Below, in pieces: positions 49,079 through 57,126 of a DNA stretch of 64,000 nucleotides. The stretch lies in the NCBI RefSeq assembly GCF_000196235.1, contig NC_008537.1, positions 62,001 through 126,000 on the forward strand. The letters run 5' to 3'. Both the position numbers and the translations under genes were made by a program. Each line of letters opens with the position of its first letter. Within the stretch, counting starts at the first letter, position 1. The notes under the pieces were generated by a model. That model was not told where the DNA came from. It searched no databases and saw nothing but the letters and a program-made list of their open reading frames with translations. The DNA is from Arthrobacter sp. FB24 (lineage in GTDB: Bacteria > Actinomycetota > Actinomycetes > Actinomycetales > Micrococcaceae).

Positions 49079-49990
49079 ATGTCTGTGCTTCGCAAACCCC
49101 GGAAACGCCCGACAGCAATGGTCTCGGCGGCCGTCGCCATAACCTTCCTGCTTCCAGCCTGCAGCCCCGCTCTGCCGTCCCCGCCCATCGCGGGCTCCCC
49201 GCTGAACAATGCACTTCCCGACGCCCACGTCCATGGGCTCAGCGCTGATCCCGCCTCCGGGCAACTGCTCCTGGCTACCCATGAGGGCCTGTTCGACGTC
49301 ACCAGCAGGCCGGCCGTGAAGATCGGACCAACAAATGACCTGATGGGCTACGCCACGGCCGGTGAACCGGAAGTTCTCTTTGCCTCCGGCCATCCCGGTC
49401 CCGGCACCGCGGCACCCGATCCCCTCGGCCTCATCAAGAGCACCGACGGCGGGAAGACGTGGCAACCCCTCTCACGTCAGGGTGAGTCAGACTTCCACGC
49501 ACTCACCGTGACGGGATCCGGGCTCGTAGCCTTCGACGGCACCCTGCGGACCAGCACGGACGGCACCTCGTGGAAAGCCGTCGGGGTGGATTTCCACCCC
49601 GCAGCGCTGGCTGGCCACCCCGGCAGCGCGACAGTCCTCGCCACCGCCCAGGACGGGCTGCGGCGTTCAACCGATGGCGGCGCCACCTGGACGAAGGTCC
49701 CCGGCGCCCCCGTCATCCAGTTCGCCGCCTTTGCCAGCGTCCAGACCGCCGTCGGCGTCGCCCCGGACGGCACCGTCTACCGCTCGGACAACGGCGGAGC
49801 GACCTGGAAGGCCGCAGGCAAGCCGACAGGCCCTGTCCAGGCGGTCGCCGCAAACCAGAGCAGCGACGGAAAGCTCCGCATCTGGGTGGCCACAGCGCAA
49901 GGGTTGGAGACCTCGGCAGACGGCGGCCAGACTTTTTCCGCCTACGATCCCGCCGGTGCGGGCCCAGGCTCGACGGCGGTGACCCGGTGA
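49079..49990 (+). CDS. F510_1955-type beta-propeller lipoprotein (copy 2)
   Basis: 303 residues. The signal ends FLLPAC (lipobox-like). Then DAHVHGLSAD and repeated blades (STDGGKTWQPL, STDGTSWK, STDGGATWTK, SDNGGATWK). Same family and same order of conserved segments as the gene at 22491 (ATHEGLFDVT, PTNDLMGY, SGHPGPG, SRQGESDFHA). CAGGAG precedes the ATG. The stop overlaps the next GTG. Confidence 0.82.
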   Translation: MSVLRKPRKRPTAMVSAAVAITFLLPACSPALPSPPIAGSPLNNALPDAHVHGLSADPASGQLLLATHEGLFDVTSRPAVKIGPTNDLMGYATAGEPEVLFASGHPGPGTAAPDPLGLIKSTDGGKTWQPLSRQGESDFHALTVTGSGLVAFDGTLRTSTDGTSWKAVGVDFHPAALAGHPGSATVLATAQDGLRRSTDGGATWTKVPGAPVIQFAAFASVQTAVGVAPDGTVYRSDNGGATWKAAGKPTGPVQAVAANQSSDGKLRIWVATAQGLETSADGGQTFSAYDPAGAGPGSTAVTR

Positions 49991-50289
49991 CGGGCATCCC
50001 GGAAACCGGCCGGCAGGCGGCAAACGTCCTGCTCGACGCCGTATCGCTCTGGGACGAGAAGCCGGACCCGGAGCTCATCAACCGGGCCCTGGCCAGGCTG
50101 GGCATCATCGGCGCCGTCCAGGCCCGGGGGCCTGCGGCCGCTGACCTGCAAGGCATCGACATCGACGTGACACACCTCGTGGGAGGCGCCACCGTGGCGA
50201 TCAAATGGCTGGTCGCCCAGCTCGCGGCGGCCCGCGGCGTCGAGGAATCGTCCATCATCTCCGAGCTTCGGCACCACTTCGATACCTGA
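49987..50289 (+). CDS. small helical protein, unknown
   Basis: 100 residues from a GTG that overlaps the beta-propeller gene's TGA (GTGA). Helical, soluble, without Cys or membrane segments; DIDVTHLVGGATVAIKWLVAQ is the most hydrophobic stretch. No family recognised. The tight coupling to the propeller gene and the normal codon bias support it being real. Confidence 0.6.
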   Translation: MTGIPETGRQAANVLLDAVSLWDEKPDPELINRALARLGIIGAVQARGPAAADLQGIDIDVTHLVGGATVAIKWLVAQLAAARGVEESSIISELRHHFDT

Positions 50290-50371
50290 CGCCGTGACAG
50301 CTGTCCCCCGGCACACCGGCGCCAGCCCCGGCAAGCCCGACAACCCCGACTCCTCTGAAAGATACGAAATT

Positions 50372-51949
50372 ATGCCCACCCCAATGAATCCCCGTCTCAA
50401 CCGGCGCAGTTTCCTCGGCCTCTCGGTATCGGCGGCTGCGGCCGCGGCGCTGGCTGCCTGCAGCAGCACGCCTCCCTCCGCGGACGGCCCGCGGAGGATC
50501 ATGCCCGGCGATCCGGCCATTGCCGAGCTGGAGGCCGGCCGGGCCTTCACCGGCACCACCGTCAGCCAGAACCTCACCGCGGCACCGATATCGGCCTCGG
50601 TCGCCGGCAAGACCGTGTCCACCTGGGGGTACAACAACGGTCTGGTCGCGCCCACCATCCGGGCGAAGGCCGGCGACAGGCTCCGCGTGGCGCTCAAGAA
50701 CAACCTTCCGGACCCCACCAGCATCCACTGGCACGGTCTGGCGCTGCGGAACGACCAGGACGGCGTACCCCACGTCACCCAGGATGCCGTCGCCTCGAAC
50801 GCCGACTATTCCTACGATTTCCGGATCGCCCACCCGGGCACCTACTGGTATCACTCGCATGTCGAAATGCAGCGCGAACGCGGGCTCTACGGCGCCCTCA
50901 TCGTCGACGACCCGGCCGAGAAACTGGTCTACGACCGGGATTGGGTCATTGTCCTTGACGACTGGCTGGACGGCGTCACGGGCACCCCCGACGAGGTCCT
51001 CAAGGAGGTCTCCGGCGGCATGGGTATGGGCGGCGGCTCCATGCCCGGAATGGATCATGGTTCGATGGGCGGATCCATGGGTTCAACGCCCTCTCCGTCG
51101 CCCGGGTCCGGAACGCACATGTTGATGGGTTCACGCAGTGACTTCCTGGGCGGCGACGCCGGCGACGTCCGTTACCCGTACCACCTGTTCAACGGCAAGG
51201 CTCCCGATCAGGCAGAGGAATTCACGGCCAAGGCCGGCGAGATTATCCGGCTGAGGATCATCAACGCGGCCGGGGACACTGCTTACCGGGTCGGCATCCC
51301 CGGCCGGAAGCTCACCCTCACCCACACGGACGGCTTCCCTGTAGTGCACAAGGACGTCGACGCCGTGGTCCTCGGCATGGGCGAACGCATTGATGCCCTG
51401 GTCACGGTGGGCGACGGCTACAGCCCGGTCCTGGCCTTGCCCGAGGGCAAAACCGGCCAGTCGGTCGGTTTCATCAGCACGGGAACGGGCAAGCGGCCGG
51501 TGCCGGCGACGCTCCCCATCGCACTCGACGGCGATGTGGTGGACGGCGGCCAACTGAAGGCGGACCCGTCGGTCGCCCTGCCGTCAAAGACCCCGGACAG
51601 GACCCACGTTCTCAAGCTCACGGGCGGGATGATGAAGTACGACTGGGGCATCAACGGCCGGCGGTTCGACATGAACGACCCCCTCCGCGACGCGTTCGAT
51701 ATTAGGCGCGGCGAGCGGGTTGAAGTGCAGTTCGTCAACGAGACCACCATGTGGCACCCCATGCACCTCCACGGCCACACCTTCCAGGTGGGGCGCGACG
51801 GTGCCCGCAAGGACACGGTAATCGTCAGGGCGGGTCAGACCGTTACGGTGGTTTTTGATGCGGACAACCCGGGCCAGTGGCTGACGCACTGCCACAACGC
51901 CTACCACGCCGAGCGCGGCATGATGGGTGTGATCTCCTACGTGGCCTGA
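50372..51949 (+). CDS. multicopper oxidase, Tat lipoprotein type
   Basis: 525 residues. Tat motif NRRSFLGLS followed by lipobox LAAC. Three cupredoxin domains with all four copper-binding motifs: HWHG, WYHSH, HPMHLHGH and HCHNAYHAERGMM. A Met/His-rich insert (GMGMGGGSMPGMDHGSMGG, about residues 220-240) resembles that of CueO/CopA. It likely oxidises Cu(I) to Cu(II) outside the membrane. The ATG at 50372 has only a weak GAAAG; no better start is seen in frame. Confidence 0.9.
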   Translation: MPTPMNPRLNRRSFLGLSVSAAAAAALAACSSTPPSADGPRRIMPGDPAIAELEAGRAFTGTTVSQNLTAAPISASVAGKTVSTWGYNNGLVAPTIRAKAGDRLRVALKNNLPDPTSIHWHGLALRNDQDGVPHVTQDAVASNADYSYDFRIAHPGTYWYHSHVEMQRERGLYGALIVDDPAEKLVYDRDWVIVLDDWLDGVTGTPDEVLKEVSGGMGMGGGSMPGMDHGSMGGSMGSTPSPSPGSGTHMLMGSRSDFLGGDAGDVRYPYHLFNGKAPDQAEEFTAKAGEIIRLRIINAAGDTAYRVGIPGRKLTLTHTDGFPVVHKDVDAVVLGMGERIDALVTVGDGYSPVLALPEGKTGQSVGFISTGTGKRPVPATLPIALDGDVVDGGQLKADPSVALPSKTPDRTHVLKLTGGMMKYDWGINGRRFDMNDPLRDAFDIRRGERVEVQFVNETTMWHPMHLHGHTFQVGRDGARKDTVIVRAGQTVTVVFDADNPGQWLTHCHNAYHAERGMMGVISYVA

Positions 51950-52015
51950 GAACGGCAGCGGAACCCGGCGCGCTGGTCAGCGGCCGGAAGCGGGTGAAGG
52001 GAAGGGTGATTGTCG

Positions 52016-52360
52016 ATGTACTGGGGAATCCTGAGCATGCTGGGGCTGGTCCTGGCAGGAGTAGGAGGCTTGTATGCCTTCGCCAAACTCACCGCCGTCG
52101 CGCGCAATCCGCTGATCAGCCGCCCGTTCCTCAGCGGCTGGATCCCCGACCAGCACGCGCTCTCCCGCTATCACGCCCGCTACTACCCCGTGACTCTGGT
52201 GTTTCTGGCCTTCGATGTCGAAATGCTCTTCATGTACCCGTGGGCGGCAGTGGTGGGCCGACTTGGAGCGGGGGCCGTGATCGAGATGTTTGTCTTCCTC
52301 GGAGTGCTGATGGCCGGCGTGGTCTGGGCCTGGCGGGAAGGGGCGTTCAAGTGGGTCTAA
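52016..52360 (+). CDS. nuoA: NuoA-like complex I membrane subunit
   Basis: 114 residues, three helices. NuoA landmarks: NPLISRPFLSGW in the first loop, then ARYYPVTLVFLAFDVEMLFMYPWA, the conserved segment with Asp and Glu in helix 2. The ATG at 52016 is used. First gene of an eight-gene run in which stops and starts overlap. The partner NuoB, C and D genes are missing at this place. Confidence 0.85.
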   Translation: MYWGILSMLGLVLAGVGGLYAFAKLTAVARNPLISRPFLSGWIPDQHALSRYHARYYPVTLVFLAFDVEMLFMYPWAAVVGRLGAGAVIEMFVFLGVLMAGVVWAWREGAFKWV

Positions 52361-53445
52361 AGAATATTTTGGGCAGGCTGGCGACCACGCGCTGTCACGT
52401 TCTTATCGTCGAGACACCTGGTCATGCCTCAGTCCGGATGGCAGTGGAGCAGGACCTGGTGGAGCGGGGCTGGGTGCCCGCGCTCTCCCCAGCGGACGCG
52501 GACATCCTCTGTCTCTGCGGGGAACCCGCAGCCGACCTCGCCGGGGTCCTGGACCGGATCTGGGATGAGCTTCCCTCGCCCCGGGCCAGAACAACTGTCG
52601 TGGCAGCCGCGGACATTGACGGGGCACTGACCGCGTGCGCCCGGGAACTCGCCGACCCCGAGCGGCAGGCCTCCCAGGCCGGGGCGCGGAACAATGACGC
52701 CGGCTCACCGGACTCCGGGGACCACGGCCAGATGGACGACGGCGACATGGACCACGGAAGCATGGATCATGGCGGCATGGACATGCCGATGCCGGACGGG
52801 ATCGCCCTCGCCGGGCAGGGCTCGGACCGGGACGGCTTGGACCTGGACGAGCTTCAGGTACCCCTGGGGCCCGTGCTCCCCGCCTGGCCCGCCGGACTGG
52901 TGCTGCGCTGCACGCTACAGGGCGACGTCGTAATGTCCGCGCAGGCCGAATGGCTGTCGACCGGCCCCGGAGCCGAGGCAACCGTGGCCGACTCCCGGGC
53001 GGTAGTGGTTCACCAGACCGATCTGGCCTCCCGGCTCCTGCGGCTCGCGGGGAGTACCGACGCAGCCGGACGGATGGAGCGGATCCGGAACCAGGCGCTG
53101 GCGAGCGGCTCCGCGGCGGCCAGCCACGGACCTCTCACTGCCGAACTGTCGCGACTGAAGCGTTCGTTCCTGCTGCGCCGGTCCCTGCGGGGCGTGGGCC
53201 GGGTCGGGACGGATGCGCCCCGTCCGGAGGCGGGCACCGATGTCTGGGATCGCCTGCTCGGCATGGTCGAAGCAGCAGTCTCCGCTGCCGCGGGGGTTTA
53301 TCAGCCGCCGTCCCGGCTCAGCCGACAAGTGGACGCCGCGCTGCTGGCGGACTTGGCGGCCGGGCTGGAACTCGGGACGGTCCGGCTCATCGTCGCCAGC
53401 TTTGATCTGTCCCCGGTCGCGGCCTTGACGGCGGCAGCCCGGTGA
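52351..53445 (+). CDS. degenerate NuoB/NuoD-like fusion with Met/His-rich insert
   Basis: 364 residues from a GTG that overlaps nuoA by 10 bases. Residues 1-95 recall NuoB: ADILCLCGEPAADLAGVLDR and WDELPSPRARTTVVA lie where NuoB has its DLMIVAGRVSQKMAPV and MPEPKWVIS segments, but the four Fe-S cysteines are absent. A Met/His/Asp-rich insert follows (GQMDDGDMDHGSMDHGGMDM, near 125-145). Residues about 165-364 recall NuoD: LGPVLPAWPAGLVLRCTLQG resembles the NuoD start GPQHPAAHGVLRLVLELDG, again without key His residues. The comparison is from memory, so the homology is a proposal. The insert suggests copper binding. Confidence 0.6.
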   Translation: MGLKNILGRLATTRCHVLIVETPGHASVRMAVEQDLVERGWVPALSPADADILCLCGEPAADLAGVLDRIWDELPSPRARTTVVAAADIDGALTACARELADPERQASQAGARNNDAGSPDSGDHGQMDDGDMDHGSMDHGGMDMPMPDGIALAGQGSDRDGLDLDELQVPLGPVLPAWPAGLVLRCTLQGDVVMSAQAEWLSTGPGAEATVADSRAVVVHQTDLASRLLRLAGSTDAAGRMERIRNQALASGSAAASHGPLTAELSRLKRSFLLRRSLRGVGRVGTDAPRPEAGTDVWDRLLGMVEAAVSAAAGVYQPPSRLSRQVDAALLADLAAGLELGTVRLIVASFDLSPVAALTAAAR

Positions 53446-54371
53446 GCGGCGTCGTACAGGTGGCCCCGGTCTGGGCCGTGGCGGCGGTGCTCCTGACTGT
53501 GCTGGCGGGCGTTGCCGGGGCGGTCTTCGAGGCCGTGGTGCAGGCGCGCTCGGACGGCCGCTGGGGCGGGCTGCTGGCGCCTGTCGCGGAAACGGCGCGG
53601 CTCCTTCGGCAACCGCGCCGGTCCTTGGTCTCGGCCGATGTCCTGTTGTGGCGGATCGGGACGGCAGGTCTGCCGGTCATCGCCGTGCTGATGGCCGCGG
53701 TCCTGCCGTTCGGGTCCTGGGTTATCGCGGACCTACCGGTCGGGCTGGTCTGGTTCAACGCCATGGACGTCATGGTGTGGGCTGCGGTCTGGCTGGCAGG
53801 GTGGGGGCCCAACTCCGCCCACGCGATGATCGGCGGCTACCGCTTCCTCGGGTTGGCCCTCGGGTACGAGCTGCCGCTGATGTTCGCCCTGACCGCGCCG
53901 GCGGTCGCGGCAGGAAGCCTGCGCATGGCGGACATCGTCGCGGGCCAGGAAACGCTCTGGTACGTGGCCTGGATGCCCGTCGCGTTCGTGGTTTTCTGCG
54001 CCGCGGTGCTGGCCTTTTCGCTGCACCGGCCGTTCGACGCACCGGCCGGGTCGGACATCGCCGGAGGGGTGCTGGCCGAGGCCGCCGGCGTGGACCGTCT
54101 TCTGCTGCTCGCCGGCCGGCACATGCTGCTGGCTGTCGGTTCGGGCTTCGCCGTCGCCCTGTTCCTGGGCGGCGGCGCGGGACCGTTCCTCCCCGGCTGG
54201 GCCTGGTTCCTAACGAAAACGCTGGTGCTGCTGGGCGTGCTCCTGGTCGTCCGCCGGCGCCTGGCTCCGCTCAGGCCCGACCAGCTGATGGCCCCGGCCT
54301 GGCTCGTGGCGCTGCCGGCCGTGCTCCTCCAGCTTGCCATCGTCGCCGTCGTCGCTGTTGCGAGAGGTTGA
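53442..54371 (+). CDS. nuoH: NuoH-like complex I membrane subunit
   Basis: 309 residues, about eight helices. The NuoH fold is visible: GGYRFLGLALGYELPLMFAL corresponds to the conserved helix with Arg/Glu, and HRPFDAPAG to the quinone-site loop. But where true NuoH has PEAE followed by Glu-rich sequence, here it is PAGSDIAGG, and a later Glu position is Arg. The quinone/coupling residues are thus largely lost. It overlaps the fusion gene by four bases. Confidence 0.78.
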   Translation: MSGVVQVAPVWAVAAVLLTVLAGVAGAVFEAVVQARSDGRWGGLLAPVAETARLLRQPRRSLVSADVLLWRIGTAGLPVIAVLMAAVLPFGSWVIADLPVGLVWFNAMDVMVWAAVWLAGWGPNSAHAMIGGYRFLGLALGYELPLMFALTAPAVAAGSLRMADIVAGQETLWYVAWMPVAFVVFCAAVLAFSLHRPFDAPAGSDIAGGVLAEAAGVDRLLLLAGRHMLLAVGSGFAVALFLGGGAGPFLPGWAWFLTKTLVLLGVLLVVRRRLAPLRPDQLMAPAWLVALPAVLLQLAIVAVVAVARG

Positions 54372-54375
54372 AAAC

Positions 54376-54990
54376 ATGCTGACTACCGTTATTTTTGCCG
54401 CACTTGCCCTGATCGCCGTAGCCGCCGGCATCGCCGTGTTCCGCACGGATTCCATGGCGCGGGCCACCTACGCGCTGGCCGTGTCCTTCGTCGCCGTGGG
54501 CGCCATGATGCTGCAGTTCGGCCTGGACTACATCGGTGTGGTGACGATCCTGATGATGGTGATGGAGATGGCCATCATGGCCATTTTCATGGTCATGTTC
54601 ATGGGGATGAATCCGGCCCTGATGCCCATGGACATGGTGCACAACAAACGGGGTTCCCTCCTGATCTCCAGCGGCGTCTTCGCGGTGCTCGCCGCCGGGG
54701 CCCTCCTGGTTCCCTGGCCGGCCCGCCGCGGCGCCCCTGCCGTGGACCTCACCGCCTCGCTGGGCGAGGCGATCATGGGCAATAAGATGCTCGTGATGCT
54801 GACGGTGAGCCCGGTGCTGTTCGCCACCCTCGTCTCCGCCGTGGTCCTCGCCAATCCCCGCGGCCGTTACCGGCAGTATCCCCCGCCCCTGGCTGCCCCC
54901 GGGGATGCCGACGGCGGCGCGGAGAACGGCAGCGCGGAGAACGGCGGCGCCGGACCTCAGGGCCATGGACACCATGGAGGTGGGCACTGA
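54376..54990 (+). CDS. nuoJ: NuoJ-like complex I membrane subunit
   Basis: 204 residues, five helices. RTDSMARATYALAVSFVAVGAM and FGLDYIGVVTILMMVMEMAI match the NuoJ helix 2-3 region, with an unusually Met-rich segment (IFMVMFMGMNPALMPMDMV). The C-terminus has a Gly/His tail (GHGHHGGGH) that is not usual in NuoJ and could bind metal. AGAGG precedes the ATG. One-base overlap with nuoK. Confidence 0.82.
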   Translation: MLTTVIFAALALIAVAAGIAVFRTDSMARATYALAVSFVAVGAMMLQFGLDYIGVVTILMMVMEMAIMAIFMVMFMGMNPALMPMDMVHNKRGSLLISSGVFAVLAAGALLVPWPARRGAPAVDLTASLGEAIMGNKMLVMLTVSPVLFATLVSAVVLANPRGRYRQYPPPLAAPGDADGGAENGSAENGGAGPQGHGHHGGGH

Positions 54991-55292
54991 TGAGTCTGCC
55001 CCTTGTCCTGGTGGCTGCCGCCGCGCTCTTCAGCGTGGGACTTTACGGCGCACTGTCCCAGCAGGTGGTCGTCATGGTCATGATGGGACTGGAACTGATG
55101 ATCAACGGCGTCATCCTGGCCGCCGCCGGCTTCTGGTGGTTCCTCGCCCCCGCTCCGGACGGCCAGGTGCTCCTGCTGGTCGTGATCGCGGCGATGACGG
55201 TCGAAATGGCGTTGGGATTTGCCGTGGCGACACTGTTGCACCGGTCCCAGCAGACGGACATGACGGACATGGCCAAGGAGCTCTCCGAATGA
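54990..55292 (+). CDS. nuoK: NuoK-like complex I membrane subunit
   Basis: 100 residues, three helices, the usual NuoK size. The two membrane Glu residues of the family are present (GLELMING and TVEMALGFA). Ends with a hydrophilic tail. Its ATG shares a base with the nuoJ stop. Confidence 0.87.
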   Translation: MSLPLVLVAAAALFSVGLYGALSQQVVVMVMMGLELMINGVILAAAGFWWFLAPAPDGQVLLLVVIAAMTVEMALGFAVATLLHRSQQTDMTDMAKELSE

Positions 55293-57124
55293 GCGTCCTG
55301 CTGATTCTCGCGATTCTCCTTCCGGCGGCCGCCGGCACCGGGCTCTGCGTCTCCGGCCACCGGGCCGACCGCATCGCCCCGGCCGCCGCCATCGGGGTCT
55401 CCCTCCTGGTGCTCGCCGCGACCGCCGCGCTGGCCGCCGCCCGGCCTTCCTGGAGCGCGCCGTTCATGGCAGGAACCAGCTTCGGGCTCACCGTCGACGG
55501 CCTGACGGCCCTCATCCTTCCGGTCGTGGCCGCGGTGACGCTGCTGGTGCTGGTCTTCGCCGCCGCCGAGGGAACGTCCGGCGCCGCCCGCTTCCACGGA
55601 CTCATGCTCCTCTTCTCCGCCGCGGTCCTGGTGACGTTGACGGCGACCACGTTAGCGGCGCTCCTTTTCGCCTGGGAACTGATGGGGGCAGCCTCTTTCG
55701 CGCTGATCGGCTTCAACTGGCGCGAAAGCCACCGCGTCGGCTCCGGCCTGAGCGCCTTTATCACCACTCGAAGCGCCGACCTGGGGTTGTATCTTGCGGC
55801 GGGAGCGGCCTTCGCCGGCGGCGGGACGCTGGACCTGGGCTCCCTCACGGACCTGCCCCCGGGATGGCGGGACGCTGCTACGGCCGGCATCCTGGCCGCT
55901 GCCCTCGGCAAGGCCGCCCAGCTGCCGTTCAGCTTCTGGCTTTCCCGTGCAATGGAGGGCCCCAGCACGGTCAGCGCGCTGCTGCACTCCGCCGCGATGG
56001 TCGCCATGGGCGGCTACCTGCTGCTGCGGACACAACCTCTGCTGGCCTCAACGGCATGGGGCTCGACGACGGCCGCCTGGGTCGGCGCCGCCACGGCCGT
56101 CCTGCTGGGGATCGTCGCGCTCGCGCAGCAGGATCTGAAGCAGTTGCTCGCCGCGTCCACGGCCGCGCAGCTCGGGTTCGTCGTGATGGGGGCCGGGGTC
56201 GGCGACGTGGCAGGCGGCGCCGCGCACCTGATGGCCCACGCGGCGACGAAGGCCGCGTTGTTCCTCTCCGCCGGGGCCTGGCTTGCCGCCCTGGGCACCA
56301 AGCAGCTTCCCGCGCTCCGGGGCGCCGCACGCCGCTGGCCGATCCTGGGGGCCGCCTTTACCGTCGGGGCGCTGAGCCTGGCCGGGATGCCGCCTCTGTC
56401 CCTCTGGGCCACCAAGGACAATGTGCTCGCCGCCGCCCTTGAGGTATCCCCGGCCCTGTATGCCGCAGGCCTCGCCGGTGCCGCATTGTCCGCAGCTTAC
56501 GCCGGCAAGGCCCTGGCCTTGGTGTGGCGGCCGCTGCCAGCCGACGCAGCCGCCGCCTACGACACGGAAGAGAAGGGCACGCGCCGGGTGGAGCCCGGGC
56601 AGATTCTTCCGGTCGCTGCCCTGGCCGCCGCGGCCGCCGTCGGTGGCCTGCTGGTCTCGGGCCCGGTCGGCAGAGCCGTCAGCGCCGCCGTGGGTGGCGG
56701 TGCGGAGCCGGGCGTTGCCGAATTGATCACCTCTGCGGCCTTGGCGGTCGCGGTCCTGGTCTTCGGCCTGTGGCGTCCCGTCTCCGTCCGGGCCGGGCAC
56801 GCGGCGGACTGGTTTGGACTGGAGCGGGCCGCGGCCGCCGTCGTGGTCCGCCCGGTTGAGCGGGCCGCGCACGCCCTGGCGCTGTTCGATGACCGGGTGG
56901 TGGACCGCGGCGTCATGGCGACGGCCCGGACGATCGTCAAGGCCGCCGGTCCCGCGTCCCGGGCCGATGCCGCGGTAGACCGTGGCGTCGAAGCCGTGGC
57001 CCACGGCTTCCGCAGCGCGGGCCGGCAGGCCAAGCGGCCGCAGACCGGCTTGATCCACCAGTATTACGCCCAGGCGGTGCTGCTCCTCGTGGGCGCCGCG
57101 GTTCTCCTGATTTTCGTGAGGTAA
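55289..57124 (+). CDS. nuoL: NuoL-like antiporter-type subunit
   Basis: 611 residues. Antiporter core with the key Glu in LLFAWELMGAASFALIGF, Lys in GKAAQLPFSFWLSRAMEGP, and HSAAMVAMGGYLLLR. The C-terminal extension, which forms the lateral helix in true NuoL, is present in reduced form, ending in one last membrane helix (AVLLLVGAAVLLIFVR). It should carry protons (or Na+) across the membrane. ATGA overlap with nuoK. Confidence 0.86.
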   Translation: MSVLLILAILLPAAAGTGLCVSGHRADRIAPAAAIGVSLLVLAATAALAAARPSWSAPFMAGTSFGLTVDGLTALILPVVAAVTLLVLVFAAAEGTSGAARFHGLMLLFSAAVLVTLTATTLAALLFAWELMGAASFALIGFNWRESHRVGSGLSAFITTRSADLGLYLAAGAAFAGGGTLDLGSLTDLPPGWRDAATAGILAAALGKAAQLPFSFWLSRAMEGPSTVSALLHSAAMVAMGGYLLLRTQPLLASTAWGSTTAAWVGAATAVLLGIVALAQQDLKQLLAASTAAQLGFVVMGAGVGDVAGGAAHLMAHAATKAALFLSAGAWLAALGTKQLPALRGAARRWPILGAAFTVGALSLAGMPPLSLWATKDNVLAAALEVSPALYAAGLAGAALSAAYAGKALALVWRPLPADAAAAYDTEEKGTRRVEPGQILPVAALAAAAAVGGLLVSGPVGRAVSAAVGGGAEPGVAELITSAALAVAVLVFGLWRPVSVRAGHAADWFGLERAAAAVVVRPVERAAHALALFDDRVVDRGVMATARTIVKAAGPASRADAAVDRGVEAVAHGFRSAGRQAKRPQTGLIHQYYAQAVLLLVGAAVLLIFVR

Positions 57125-57126
57125 GT

